Shown one piece after another: positions 17,589 through 33,267 of a stretch of 36,441 nucleotides of DNA. The notes beneath the pieces were generated by a model, which made no database searches, was not told the DNA's origin, and saw nothing but the letters and a program-made list of their open reading frames with translations. Within the stretch, counting starts at the first letter, position 1. Every line of letters starts with the position of its first letter. The position numbers and the translations under genes are program-made. The stretch is from contig JAJNBB010000021.1 in the NCBI GenBank assembly GCA_021155885.1, forward strand, positions 1 through 36,441. Reading direction: 5' to 3'. The DNA comes from Fibrobacteria bacterium (GTDB lineage: Bacteria; Fibrobacterota; Fibrobacteria; UBA11236).

Positions 17589-19634
17589 GTGCCGTCTTTT
17601 CGCCCCGGGACGTCTTTCCGGTTGCTGGTCGCGTCGCTGCTGCCCGCGTTCTCCGCGCCGGGCGCGGAGGTTCCGGCGCGCGTTCACGCCGACTCGGCCG
17701 TGCTCGAGCTTCCGGCGGCGGAAGTCACGGGAAGCCCCGACGGGGACGTCGACGCCGCCGTGTATCGCCTCGACGCCGCCGCGTTGCGCCGCTTCGCGAC
17801 GCTCGAGGAGGCGCTGGACGCGCTGCCCGGGTTCCGCGTGCGGCGCCAGGGCGGATTGGGCGGCTATTCGGAGCTCAGCTTCCGCGGTGCGCGCGGCTCG
17901 CAGGTCGACATCTACGTGGACGGCATCCGCCTGAACCAGGACGGCGACGCGGCCCCCGATCTTTCCAAGTGGCCGCTGCTGTGGTTCACCTCGCTGGAGG
18001 CCCGCGCGGGGTTCGGTCCCGAGGGGTCCGGCACGGGCGCGCTGGCGCGGGTCGACCTTTCGACGCGCGACGAAAGCCGCGCGAATTTTCAGGGACGCGC
18101 GGGCAGTTTCGGGGCCGCCGAGGCCGCGCTCTCGGCGCAGGCCCCCGTCGGCGCGGGCTGGAAGCTGAGCGTGGGCGCGCAGGGGCAAGGCGCGCGCAAC
18201 GACTATCCCTACTTCAGCGACAACGGCACGGCCTACAATCCCGGCGACGACGGTGTCGTGCGCATGGACAACAACGCCTACCGGAGCCGGGGGGTACGCG
18301 CCGCGTTGCGCCGCGAGGAGGCGGCAAGCCGCCAGACGGTTTCGGTGCTATGGCTCGACAGCCGCAAGGAATACCCGGGCATCTTTCCCGGCGACGCGCG
18401 CGCCTATACCCGCCGCAGCGATTGGCTCGGCGCTTGGCGCCTGGAACGTTTCGAGGGGCGGCTGCCCTGGGAGATCGGGTTGCAGGCGCGCCGCTTCGAG
18501 GATGCCTACCGGGATCCGGGCCAGTCGCTGGGCTACCTGTCGTACGAATCCGCGCGCCTGTCGACCTCGGGCGAGGGCGACGCGCGCGCGCGCCTGCAAC
18601 TGGCGCCGCGCCTCGGCGCGCGCGCGGATGCCCGCCTGCGCGCCGAGGAGACGAAACCCCGGGTGACGCCGTACTCGGCCGCCTATTCCTCGCCCGACGC
18701 GACGCGCGGCGAAGCGCAGGGAGGCCTCGCCGCGGATCTCGATCTCACCCCGCCCGGGAACAGGGCGCGCACGCACGCTTCCGCGTCTCTCGAGGCGCGC
18801 GGTTCCCTCGTACGCTTCCGCGCGGAGGGCCTGCGGTCCTTTCCGGATACGGCCGCGGGGCTTATCGCCTCGAAGGATTATCGCCCGACGGCCCTGCGCG
18901 CCTCGCTGCAATGGGGCACGGGCGCACAGGCGCTTCGCCACACCGTGGGGTTTCAGGGCCGGCTCGAAGAGCGGGCACCCACGTCGGGCGAGTTGCTCGG
19001 CGATAATGTGGGCGTCCTTTCCAAAATGGACTTGCGCCCGGAACAGGCCCGCGCTCTCTCCTTCTCCCACGCCCTCACCGGCGCCTCCTCGCGCGCGGCG
19101 GCGAAGGCTTCCGTGCAATCCACCGTATTCTGGAACGACTACCGCGACCCCATTCGCCTCAAGGCCCATGGGGCTTCGTCGTTCATGCGCTACGAGAACG
19201 ACGCGGACTATCGTTCCCTTGGGTTCGAGGCGCAGGCGTCCGCGGGCCTGCGCCTCGCCGAAGCCTCGCTTTCGCTGACTTGGCAGGACCTGTCCGTCAC
19301 CGAGGGCTTTTACAAGGGCAACCGGCCCGCTTACCAAAGCCCCGTCGAGATTCACGCCGAATTTTTTATCAAGCCGCCCGCGAAAAGCCCGGCGCGCGCG
19401 GGCATGCTGGCGGACTTCCGGAGCGCTTACTACCCCGGTGACGCGAACGTTCCCGATTCGCGCCGCGCCGCGGAATGGGAGCTCGGCGCCCATGCGGACG
19501 CGCAGCTCGGAACGGGCGGCCCGCTGCGGCTGGCTTTCGACGCGCGCAATCTGACCGGCCGCCACTACCGTGACTTCGCTTACAGCCCCCGCAGCGGGCG
19601 CAGCTATTCCCTGTCCCTTTCATTCACCCTGTAA
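17589..19634 (+). CDS. TonB-dependent outer-membrane receptor, BtuB-like (B12-riboswitch controlled)
   Basis: Plug motif YRLDAAALRRFATLEEALDALPGFRVRRQGGLGGYSELSFRGARGSQVDIYVDGIRLN; C-terminal Phe-rich last strand (YSLSLSFTL). GTG start at 17589 with upstream GGAGGA; the longer ORF (17310) runs through the riboswitch and is rejected. Confidence 0.88.
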   Translation: MPSFRPGTSFRLLVASLLPAFSAPGAEVPARVHADSAVLELPAAEVTGSPDGDVDAAVYRLDAAALRRFATLEEALDALPGFRVRRQGGLGGYSELSFRGARGSQVDIYVDGIRLNQDGDAAPDLSKWPLLWFTSLEARAGFGPEGSGTGALARVDLSTRDESRANFQGRAGSFGAAEAALSAQAPVGAGWKLSVGAQGQGARNDYPYFSDNGTAYNPGDDGVVRMDNNAYRSRGVRAALRREEAASRQTVSVLWLDSRKEYPGIFPGDARAYTRRSDWLGAWRLERFEGRLPWEIGLQARRFEDAYRDPGQSLGYLSYESARLSTSGEGDARARLQLAPRLGARADARLRAEETKPRVTPYSAAYSSPDATRGEAQGGLAADLDLTPPGNRARTHASASLEARGSLVRFRAEGLRSFPDTAAGLIASKDYRPTALRASLQWGTGAQALRHTVGFQGRLEERAPTSGELLGDNVGVLSKMDLRPEQARALSFSHALTGASSRAAAKASVQSTVFWNDYRDPIRLKAHGASSFMRYENDADYRSLGFEAQASAGLRLAEASLSLTWQDLSVTEGFYKGNRPAYQSPVEIHAEFFIKPPAKSPARAGMLADFRSAYYPGDANVPDSRRAAEWELGAHADAQLGTGGPLRLAFDARNLTGRHYRDFAYSPRSGRSYSLSLSFTL

Positions 19635-19657
19635 TCGTTCACCTCAAAGGAGTTCTC

Positions 19658-20827
19658 ATGTATCGCAGATATAAAGCCGCATCGCGGCTGAATCAAACCG
19701 TTCACTCGCTCAGCTTCGCGGCGCGCTCATCGGCGCTGGCAGCGGCCCTGTTTCTCAGCGCCTGCGACTTCTTCCTGTCGGACCCGGGGACCGAGGCTCC
19801 CGGGGAGTCCGGCCTGAGCTCGCCCTGGATCGGCAAGTCGCTCGACAGCCTCGGGGAGGTGGCGGCAATCGCCGTGCGCGACGGCCGCCTCTTCGTGGCC
19901 AATCGTCATGCAGCCGCGCCCGGCGTGGCCGCGGTCGACACCGCCACGGGCCTGATCACGGAATATTATCCAGAGATCGTCGCGCCCTCGAGCCTGGCCT
20001 TCACGTCCGCCGGCCATTTGATCGTCACCGAGACCAGCTTCAACTACATGGAGGGATCCGTGAGCGTCATCAACGTGCCCGCGAAGAAAATCCGGAAGAG
20101 CGTGATCACCTTCGGCAGCGACAACGGCGCGGTCGCGGGGGAGGACGGCAGGGTCTATCTGTTTGACCGCACTACCGGCGCGGTCACGGGTTTCACCGGC
20201 AACGAGCCGGGAGCCGGCGTGGCTTTCGACGTGCAGACGGGAGCGGGCTCGAACCCCTACGACATCGCGGTGACGAACGGCAAGGCTTACATTCCCCGCT
20301 ATAATTCGAAGTCGCTGCTGATTCTCGACGCGACCTTGCTCGGCGGCGGCGTCCGCGATTCCATCGATCTGTCGGCCTACTCCAAGGACACGGCTACCCT
20401 GGCGCCGCGCATGGCCTCGGTCACGGCCCACGGCGGCTACGTTTTCGTGACGCTGCAGCGCCTGAGGGCCAACTATTCCGCCAATGACACGTCGCTGGTG
20501 GTGGTCATCAACGCCTCCACCAAGGTCATCGAGAAGACGATCGCGCTGAGGTTCCGGAACCCGGTGGCGACGGCCGCGCAGGGGGACTTCCTGTACGTGA
20601 CGGGCATAGCCGGCTACGGCGACCAGCTCGGCGGCGTGGAAAGGATCAACCTCTCCACGCGCCAGCACGCGGGCACGGTGATCACCGAGGCGGCCCTCGC
20701 CGCCGACGTGTTCGACTTCGTTCCCGCCGGCAACGGCACGGGCTACGTCGCGTACAGCACCGACTTCGGCGTGCACACGCGCCTCAAGAAGACCCCTTCC
20801 GCCGCCGTTGCCAAGGTTGCCCCCTAG
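19658..20827 (+). CDS. beta-propeller (YncE/YVTN-like) surface lipoprotein, candidate BtuG-like cobalamin-binding partner
   Basis: 389 aa; lipobox ALFLSAC; repeated blade-like motifs (AIAVRDGRLFVAN, NVPAKKIRKSVITFGSDNGAVAGEDGRVYLFDRTTG, NPYDIAVTNGKAYIPRYNSKSLLILD, GGYVFVTLQRL). Directly downstream of the receptor. Confidence 0.75.
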   Translation: MYRRYKAASRLNQTVHSLSFAARSSALAAALFLSACDFFLSDPGTEAPGESGLSSPWIGKSLDSLGEVAAIAVRDGRLFVANRHAAAPGVAAVDTATGLITEYYPEIVAPSSLAFTSAGHLIVTETSFNYMEGSVSVINVPAKKIRKSVITFGSDNGAVAGEDGRVYLFDRTTGAVTGFTGNEPGAGVAFDVQTGAGSNPYDIAVTNGKAYIPRYNSKSLLILDATLLGGGVRDSIDLSAYSKDTATLAPRMASVTAHGGYVFVTLQRLRANYSANDTSLVVVINASTKVIEKTIALRFRNPVATAAQGDFLYVTGIAGYGDQLGGVERINLSTRQHAGTVITEAALAADVFDFVPAGNGTGYVAYSTDFGVHTRLKKTPSAAVAKVAP

Positions 20828-20949
20828 GGCAGCCTATGAAGGCGCCTAGTCGAAGCAGTTCCCGGGAACAGCCTGAGCACCAGGGTGTAGGGGCCTGAAT
20901 CACACCGCGGCACGCTAGGAGACCGGATCCGCGGGCTTTGCCCGCTTCA

Positions 20950-20991
20950 AAAACAAAACGCCGCGGGTGAAGCCCGCGGCGTTTTGTTTTT
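20950..20991. terminator. bidirectional rho-independent terminator
   Basis: Near-perfect AAAACAAAACGCCGCGGG-TGAAG-CCCGCGGCGTTTTGTTTT. Confidence 0.9.
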
Positions 20992-21012
20992 CCCCGAAAA
21001 TTTTCTCCCCAT

Positions 21013-21045
21013 AAAAAAACGGGAAGCTTTGCAGCCTCCCGTTTT
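21013..21045 (-). terminator. terminator downstream of the RNA-binding protein gene
   Basis: Minus strand AAAACGGGA-GGCTGCAAAGCT-TCCCGTTTTTTT. Confidence 0.85.
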
Positions 21046-21069
21046 CGAATTCAAAGCGTTGCCGCCGAA

Positions 21070-21381
21070 CTACCAGCGACGCGGACCGCGCTCGCCGCCG
21101 CCGCCGAAGCCGCCGCCACCGCCGGTGCGGGGACGCTCTTCGCGAGGACGGGCCTCGTTCACGTTGATGGCGCGACCCTTGACTTCTTTGCCGTTCAACT
21201 CCTGGATGGCCTTGCGGGCATCGGCGTCGTTGGGCATTTCCACAAAGGCGAATCCACGGGACTTACCGGTCTCGCGATCCGTCATGATCTTGGCCGAAGC
21301 CACTTCACCGTATGCGCCGAACGCTGCTTCCAAATCCCCCTGAGTGGTGGTCCACGAGAGGTTACCGACGAACAAATTCAT
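21070..21381 (-). CDS. RRM-domain RNA-binding protein with Gly/Arg-rich tail
   Basis: MNLFVGNLSWTTTQGDLEAAFGAYGEVASAKIMTDRETGKSRGFAFVEM (RNP1/RNP2), C-terminus RTGGGGGFGGGGERGPRRW. Confidence 0.96.
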   Translation of the reverse strand: MNLFVGNLSWTTTQGDLEAAFGAYGEVASAKIMTDRETGKSRGFAFVEMPNDADARKAIQELNGKEVKGRAINVNEARPREERPRTGGGGGFGGGGERGPRRW

Positions 21382-21623
21382 AACACTTTTCCTTGATTGG
21401 GTTGGATGGTAAATCCAAATGGAGCGGCCTGCACAATTAGGTTCTTCAAAAGGACTCCCGAAGAATATAGAAGTAAACTCGGGAATATGCAGGAGAAAGC
21501 CGAACTATTTGCGGGAATCCGGTTGATATCAGGGAGTTAGGGGCGACATTCCGGACCTTTTTGCGTTGGAACAAGTGAAATTTAAGGTGGTTTGGGGGTA
21601 AAACGGCTCGAAGCGGCGTCCCG

Positions 21624-21974
21624 ATGCCGGTCGGTGTTTCTCTATTTCCGGGAATGCCGCCGCCCCGGAAAATCCCCGCCTGGTTCGTATATCTGCTGCG
21701 TTGCCGGGACGGCTCGCTTTATTGCGGGATTACCAAGGACGTCCCGAGACGGGTCGATCAGCATAATTCGGGGGCAGGGGCGAAGTACGTGGTCCCCGCC
21801 CGGCGGCCGGCGGAATGCGTGTGGAAACGGCGCATGGCCGACCAGTCCCGGGCGCTGGGCCTGGAGTATTGGCTCAAGCGGCAGAGCGCCGCCGTGAAGG
21901 GCCGCCTGGTGGAAAAGCGCGCCCGGCTGACGTCGGGAAAATCGGGCTGGAGGATTTCGCCTCCGAGGGACTAG
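21624..21974 (+). CDS. GIY-YIG nuclease family protein
   Basis: WFVYLLRCRDGSLYCGITKDVPRRVDQHNSGAGAKYV; the true start may be internal (21654). Confidence 0.9.
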   Translation: MPVGVSLFPGMPPPRKIPAWFVYLLRCRDGSLYCGITKDVPRRVDQHNSGAGAKYVVPARRPAECVWKRRMADQSRALGLEYWLKRQSAAVKGRLVEKRARLTSGKSGWRISPPRD

Positions 21975-22567
21975 CCGGCCGGGGCGCTTTCCGGCAGTTC
22001 GGGCAGCGACATGCGCTGGCGGATGCGCGATAGCGCGACGGGGGTAATCCCCAGGTAGCGGGAAACGTCGGCCTGGGTCACGCGGCTCGCGATGTCGGCG
22101 TGCTCCTGAAGGAAGTCGCGGTAGGCTTCCTCGGCGGTGAGGGCGAGCATGTTGCGCGCGCGCCGTTCGCGCTGAAGGAGGTAGGCCTGGATCACCTCGA
22201 AGCCCGCGCGCACCAACTGCGGGTTTTCGGCCCCGATCTTCACCAGCAGGGGATAGGGGTAGGCGGTGAACGCGCAGTCCTCGAGGGCGATCGCCGAAAA
22301 GGTCGTCTCCTCGTCGGGCCTCTGCAAGTACACCTGGCTGAAGACCCCCGGCGCCGCGGCGAAGGAGCGGATCCATTCCTTGCCGTCCCCCGAGATGAAG
22401 CAGAGCTTGACCAGCCCCCATTCGACGGCGAACACGACCTGCTCGTCCCCGGGGCGAAAGATTTCATCACCCTTCCTGGCGGTGCGCCGCACGCCGGCGG
22501 CGCGCAACTCGGGGAACGAGGCGATCTGCCGCAGGAAGTGCTGGGTGAGGTCCGAGGGGTGGGTCAT
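21971..22567 (-). CDS. Crp/Fnr family transcriptional regulator
   Basis: 198 aa; cyclic-nucleotide-binding fold plus C-terminal HTH ASRVTQADVSRYLGITPVALSRIRQR. Confidence 0.88.
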   Translation of the reverse strand: MTHPSDLTQHFLRQIASFPELRAAGVRRTARKGDEIFRPGDEQVVFAVEWGLVKLCFISGDGKEWIRSFAAAPGVFSQVYLQRPDEETTFSAIALEDCAFTAYPYPLLVKIGAENPQLVRAGFEVIQAYLLQRERRARNMLALTAEEAYRDFLQEHADIASRVTQADVSRYLGITPVALSRIRQRMSLPELPESAPAG

Positions 22568-22661
22568 GGGGGCTTGGAGGTTCGGGTGTCGGAAGAATCA
22601 CTACATCTTTAACAAAAAGGAGGAGCTCCCGCAAGACGCCGCGGTGAGGCTTCCCGGTTTT

Positions 22662-24272
22662 TTAGCCTTCGTTTTCGATCGCGGGGTCGGGGTGGGAGAA
22701 GTCCGGGCGGTCGGCGCACGCCTGCACCTCCCGTGCAACCCTGGCCGCGTCCCAGCCCAGCGTCGGAGCGATCCGATCCGCGAGGCGGTGGAGGTGTTCC
22801 GAATCCAGTCGAGCCAGGATCGACAGCGGCATGCGACGGCGAACCAGATCGGAGAGATGCAGCGCCATCTCCTCGCGGGCGCAGAAAAGAAGATCGGCCT
22901 CAATGAAGGGCAGGTCGGGAACAAGGCGACCGGCCAGGCCAGGCGCTTCCTCGATGAGGGGGAACAAGCGCGCGATCCTCGAACCATGACGACGCAGGAG
23001 GCCCTCGGCGCTTTCCGCATCGATGCCGAGACTTTGGGCCCGCGTCCGCATTTCCCGCGACCAAGCGGCGAAATTCCCGGGCGGCCTCCAGGGAAAATCC
23101 CTGTCGCGAGTCGGGCACGGGCGTTTCACGCCCATCGCCGCGCAAACCGCGTCGACGATCGAGGCGGCGTCCTCGCGCGCCGAGGTAATCTTTCCGCCGA
23201 TGGAATAGCGCAATCCGCTGGGTGCGGTCTTCAGTTCCCAATCCCTGCTGACGTCCGAAGGAGACGCTGCGGTGCTTTGCTTCATTACTCGCAATCCGGC
23301 AAAAGCACCCACTACGTCCCGACGGGTCCAAGGGGTTTCGAGATAGGTTCCTGCCGCTGCGAGCAGGTAGTCCACGTCGGCGGCCTCTACGGTCACCCCG
23401 TCGACGGCGCCGCGATAGTCCGTATCGGTGGTGCCGACCAAGGTGCGCCCGTACCACGGAATCAGGAAGAAGACGCGGCCATCGCTCTCGGCCGTGAGCA
23501 AAAGGGCCTCGCGCGTCGGCAAAGCGGGCAGCACCAGGTGGACGCCCTTGCTCAATCGGCACCACGGACCTGCTTCCGGGATCGCGGCCGACCATTGGCC
23601 GGCGGTGCTGACGCATTCCCGGGCTTTCACATTCGCCCGGGCGCCGCTCGCGCGGTCCTCCACCGTCGCGCCGGCCACATGGCCGTTCTCTAGATTCCAC
23701 TCGACAAGTTCGGCGTAATTGACGCACACCGCCCCGAGATCCAGCGCGCCCCCTACCAATTCCAGCACCAGCCTCGCGTCATCGGTTTGCGTGTCGCCAT
23801 AGGTGAAGCCGCTCTTCAATCCAGCCCGCTTCAGGAAAGGAAAACTTTTCCGGAAGGCCGCCGTCTTCAAAAACCGATGCGGCCCCGGTTCTTCGGGGAA
23901 TCCGCCGAGCATGTCGTACAAGGTCAGGCCGACCTTCAGCTTCCAGGAGCCATGATCGCCTCCGGCGTACACCGGCACGCCGAAGCGCAAGGGCCAGACG
24001 CGGTGCGGAGCGGCTTGCAACAGGCTTCGACGCTCCTTCAGGGCCTTTCTGACCAGCTTGAAGTCGAACGTTTCCAGGTAGCGCAGCCCCCCGTGGATCA
24101 ATTTGCTCGACGCGGAGGAGGTAGCGCTCCCCCAGTCTCCTCTTTCGACGAGCGCCACTTTCAAGCCGCGCAGCGCCGCGTCGTAAGCCGTCCATGCGCC
24201 GTAGATGCCGCCACCGCAAATCAGAAGATCGAAACTGTCCTGGAGGGCCGAAAAATCCCGTTTCATCGCCAT
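22662..24272 (-). CDS. glpD: glycerol-3-phosphate dehydrogenase (FAD)
   Basis: 536 aa; [53 protein letters not shown]. Confidence 0.93.
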   Translation of the reverse strand: MAMKRDFSALQDSFDLLICGGGIYGAWTAYDAALRGLKVALVERGDWGSATSSASSKLIHGGLRYLETFDFKLVRKALKERRSLLQAAPHRVWPLRFGVPVYAGGDHGSWKLKVGLTLYDMLGGFPEEPGPHRFLKTAAFRKSFPFLKRAGLKSGFTYGDTQTDDARLVLELVGGALDLGAVCVNYAELVEWNLENGHVAGATVEDRASGARANVKARECVSTAGQWSAAIPEAGPWCRLSKGVHLVLPALPTREALLLTAESDGRVFFLIPWYGRTLVGTTDTDYRGAVDGVTVEAADVDYLLAAAGTYLETPWTRRDVVGAFAGLRVMKQSTAASPSDVSRDWELKTAPSGLRYSIGGKITSAREDAASIVDAVCAAMGVKRPCPTRDRDFPWRPPGNFAAWSREMRTRAQSLGIDAESAEGLLRRHGSRIARLFPLIEEAPGLAGRLVPDLPFIEADLLFCAREEMALHLSDLVRRRMPLSILARLDSEHLHRLADRIAPTLGWDAARVAREVQACADRPDFSHPDPAIENEG

Positions 24273-24367
24273 TCCCTCAAGGTAAAAAGTCGGGCGCGCG
24301 CAAAATGGACTCCGGCTTGCTACAATCTCAGCATGTCGTCCCCCTCAACGTCGAACGTCGAGAAAAC

Positions 24368-25867
<1,500 letters not shown>

Positions 25868-25877
25868 CGTTTGGGAG

Positions 25878-26501
25878 TCAAGCCCGGTCGCCCTGCCGAA
25901 GTTGGGCGTAGGCTCTGCGCAGGACGCCCCACGAGGACGACAAGACCAGCACGGCCACCAACACCCCGATCCCGATATCCGGCCACCGGCTTTGCGTGAA
26001 GTGGACGGCCGCCGCGGAAACAAGCACCCCGAGGTTGACCAGAATGTCGTTCCGGGAGCAGAGCCAAACCGACCGCATGTTCAAATCGTCGCCGCGGCTT
26101 TTCCACAATAAGGCCAGACAGACCAGGTTCGCCGTCAAGGCCAACAGACCGACGGCTCCCACCGTTTCAGGGATAGGCAGGGAGGGATTGAAGGCGCGGA
26201 ACAACGCCTGGCCGAGAACCATCAGCCCGAGCGCCGTCATCAAGCCGCCCTTGAACAGGGCGGCGAAGGCATTCAACCTCGCGCCTTTCCCCAAGACATA
26301 CAGGCTGAGGCCATAAGCCAAGGCGTCCCCCAGCATATCCAGGGAATCGGCCGTCAAGGCCGTGGACCGCGCGAGGGTTCCCGCCGTAATCTCGACCACG
26401 AACATCACGGCGTTTATCGCCAGAACCGTTTTCAGGATACGGGCATGGCTTTGCCTCAGGGCGGCTACCTCGCAGGATTTGTCCTCGCAGCAATCAGTCA
26501 T
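25878..26501 (-). CDS. cation diffusion facilitator-type cation transporter
   Basis: 207 aa; N-terminal MTDCCEDKSCEVAAL, TALTADSLDMLGDALAYGLSLYVLG, STRONG CDF-like NMRSVWLCSRNDILVNLGVL. Confidence 0.85.
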   Translation of the reverse strand: MTDCCEDKSCEVAALRQSHARILKTVLAINAVMFVVEITAGTLARSTALTADSLDMLGDALAYGLSLYVLGKGARLNAFAALFKGGLMTALGLMVLGQALFRAFNPSLPIPETVGAVGLLALTANLVCLALLWKSRGDDLNMRSVWLCSRNDILVNLGVLVSAAAVHFTQSRWPDIGIGVLVAVLVLSSSWGVLRRAYAQLRQGDRA

Positions 26502-27124
26502 CCCGGCCCGTGCTTCCTGCGCAGCAACACGGAAACGAAGCGCTGATCGGACCCCGCAGGAGTCTTATGCACGAAGCGATCATGCATGACAGGATCAAAG
26601 GCTTCCCCGAAGAATTCTTCCAGGTCCCGTTCCGTATGGCGGCTGATGACGAGGCCGCTGCATTTTTCCGGGCCGTCATCCGCAAAAACATTCAGGAACA
26701 GAAACCCTCCCGGCTTCACGGCCCTTGAAGCTTTGTCGCGATAAAGCTGCCGATCGGATGTCGCGGTCAGAAAATGGAACACCGCCCGGTCGTGCCAGAG
26801 ATCATAGGCCGCGGACCCGAAATCATGCTCCAATGCGTTCGCGGCGATCCAGCTTGCCTCGGAAGCCCGTTCCCCCAGCCGCGTCTTCGCGATACTCAAG
26901 GCCGTGGGAGAGATATCCAGCACCGAAATGCCCGAATAGCCTAACTTCAACAAATCGTCCACCAAGGTCGAGGCGCCCCCGCCCAGATCCAGGATCCTGG
27001 CATCCGGTTGCAATCCCAACGACCGGATCCGGGCCAAAGAGGATTCGACGTGGTCCGCATACCAGCTCACGGACCTGGAATCCTTGTTTTGGTAGACGTT
27101 CTCCCAGTGTTCTTGCGCGTCCAT
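26498..27124 (-). CDS. class I SAM-dependent methyltransferase
   Basis: 208 aa; HWENVYQNKDSRSVSWY, ARILDLGGGASTLVDDLL, YDLWHDRAVFHFLT. Confidence 0.92.
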   Translation of the reverse strand: MDAQEHWENVYQNKDSRSVSWYADHVESSLARIRSLGLQPDARILDLGGGASTLVDDLLKLGYSGISVLDISPTALSIAKTRLGERASEASWIAANALEHDFGSAAYDLWHDRAVFHFLTATSDRQLYRDKASRAVKPGGFLFLNVFADDGPEKCSGLVISRHTERDLEEFFGEAFDPVMHDRFVHKTPAGSDQRFVSVLLRRKHGPG

Positions 27125-27136
27125 CGGATTCTCCTG

Positions 27137-31309
<4,173 letters not shown>

Positions 31310-31313
<4 letters not shown>

Positions 31314-32584
31314 TTCATTTCCTTTGCTTCAAACATGTGCGCGGATCCCGCCAGGGCATCCAGTTCGGAATAGTCGCGATGCCAGGCGGCCAGCGCCTCG
31401 ATGTATTGTTTGTTCAGTTCAAACAGAAGCCGCTGCCCGTCGAGCAATTCCAGGGAACTGAAGCGGCCGGCGGCGTAGGCGTTCCGCGCGGCGTCGTTCG
31501 ATTTCTCGGCGTCGGGGATCAGTTCTGTCTCCAGGCGCTCCAGTTCCGAGGCCAGCATGCGGAGCCCGTCCCACAACGCGCGCGCGTGCGCCAGCCGCTC
31601 CCGCCGCGCGGCTTCTTCCTCTTTCTCGACCCCGGCCATGCGGTACGAAGCGCCCGCCCGCCCGCCCGGGTTCCGGCTCCATAGCGGCAGCGGGACCGAC
31701 ACGCCGCCGACCCAAGCGTGCTCCGCGCGCCCGGCTTCGCCTTGCCGCCGAAAACCGGCATTGAAATCGAGGTCGGGCATGTTTTCGGCGTCCGCCAGTT
31801 TTCGCGCGGCTTGGCGAACCTCCTTCTCGTCCTTCCAGCGGCCCAGGTCCGGATGCGCCAGAACTCCCTCGCTGACGGTTTCCCAGGCGGGCAGGGTTTC
31901 GCGTTTTTTGAAGTCGCCCTTGGCACCGGGGAAATCCGGGTCGGGCGCGCCCAGGAAGGAAGACAAGCGAGTTCTCGCGGCGGCCGCTTCGCCCTCGGCC
32001 CGCGAGGCCTCCAGCCGGGCGCGCCCGAGCTCGACCCGCATCTTCAAACTCTCCGCGATCGTGCCGCGCCCCGCTTCCAGCCTTTGCCCGGCCAGCCGGG
32101 CCGCGTCTTCGAGAACGCGCACCTTGCGCGCCGCGAGGGTCGATTGCTCTTGGCGCCACAGGAGGTCTCCAAAAAGGCCGCGGATCGCACGCGTGATCTC
32201 GCGGCTCCGGGAGGCCAGCTCCCCTTCCACCAGGCGCGCTTCCGCTTTCGCCTGCTCGCGGCGCCAGGAACGCTTTCCGCCGAGTTCCACCGTTTGCTCC
32301 AGGCGCGCGGTGGTTTCCAGCGCTTGCGTTCCGGACAGGGGGCCCGTGCCCGCGAAGTTTTCCGCCTCGAGGGAAACGCGCGGATTCGGGAAGGCCCCGG
32401 CTTGCGAGGACAGGGCTTCGCGGGCGCGCGCCTCCAAGCGCAATGCTTCCACCGAGGGGTGGTTGCGGCCGCGTTCCAGGGCCTGCGCCAGCGTCAGGGA
32501 GTCCGCGCCGGACTGCGACCGCGCGACGCCCAAGGTTGAGATTGCGATCCATACAAGGTATGGCGCAAGATTCATGGATCCCAT
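31310..32584 (-). CDS. TolC-family outer-membrane efflux protein, CzcC-like
   Basis: 424 aa; LTLAQALERGRNHPSVEALRLEARAREALSSQAGAFPNPRVSLEAENF and internal repeat typical of OEPs. Confidence 0.92.
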
Positions 32585-32692
32585 GTTCGACTCCGATGGC
32601 CCTTTTGAAGGGCGATGAGAAAAGGCATGATGAATGGACGCACGGCGAGACGGAGGGCTCCGGGGCCTCTCCGCGAAAACGAAAAGGCGCGT

Positions 32693-33091
32693 CTAAATCA
32701 GGAGGCGGACCGAGCTTAGATGCCCGGTGACGGGGCTTCCGAAAACGGAAGCGGGCGCGGAGAGCGCTTGAGAAGGGGCAACCAGAAAGAACGCGGGATC
32801 CGCCGAGAACTCGGGGACGAAAAGTTCCGGAGAAGCGACGGCGGACCGAAGGGAGGTTTCCGACGGGAGCGGGATATCGAAGCAGGGGCCGCAATGTTCC
32901 TCGGCGCGTGCTTCCCCTTCGTGGCATTCGACTTCGAGAACGGGAGCCCCGCACTTTCCGTCACGGGACCATTCCAAGGAGACACCCCCGGCTTCTTCCC
33001 GGCACAGCGCGGCCCCCGAAAAAAATCCCTGGGCGGTTTGCAAAACCGCCAGGAGGACAAGGAGGAAAAGACGGCCGGAAGCCCTGCGCAT
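32693..33091 (-). CDS. small Cys-containing exported protein at head of metal efflux operon
   Basis: 132 aa; signal peptide, then cysteines in CREEAGG, GKCGAP, VECHEGE, HCGPCFDIPL. Confidence 0.6.
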   Translation of the reverse strand: MRRASGRLFLLVLLAVLQTAQGFFSGAALCREEAGGVSLEWSRDGKCGAPVLEVECHEGEARAEEHCGPCFDIPLPSETSLRSAVASPELFVPEFSADPAFFLVAPSQALSAPASVFGSPVTGHLSSVRLLI

Positions 33092-33139
33092 GGGCGGTAA
33101 CGTACAAAAAGCCCAAGGCGGGCGCGGATAAGGAAGAAA

Positions 33140-33216
33140 TGGTACACCAGACAGGAGTCGAACCTGTGACCTTCGCCTTCGGAGGGCGACGCTCTATCCA
33201 GCTGAGCTACTGGTGC
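33140..33216 (-). tRNA. tRNA-Arg (anticodon CCG), CCA encoded
   Basis: Minus strand GCACCAG TA GCTC AGCTGGATA GAGC G TCGCC CTCCGAA GGCGA AGGTC ACAGG TTCGACT CCTGT CTGGTGT A CCA; full cloverleaf. Confidence 0.96.
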
Positions 33217-33267
33217 CCGAAAAGAGGGCCCTAAAGGTAATTAAGACAGGGGGGGTGCGGTGCGCCT

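Noticed and set aside
20828-20935. Possible second B12 riboswitch (CTAGGAGACCGG resembles a B12 box)
   Set aside because: No GCCACTG block or paired core helices, and no same-strand gene downstream before the terminator; left unexplained.
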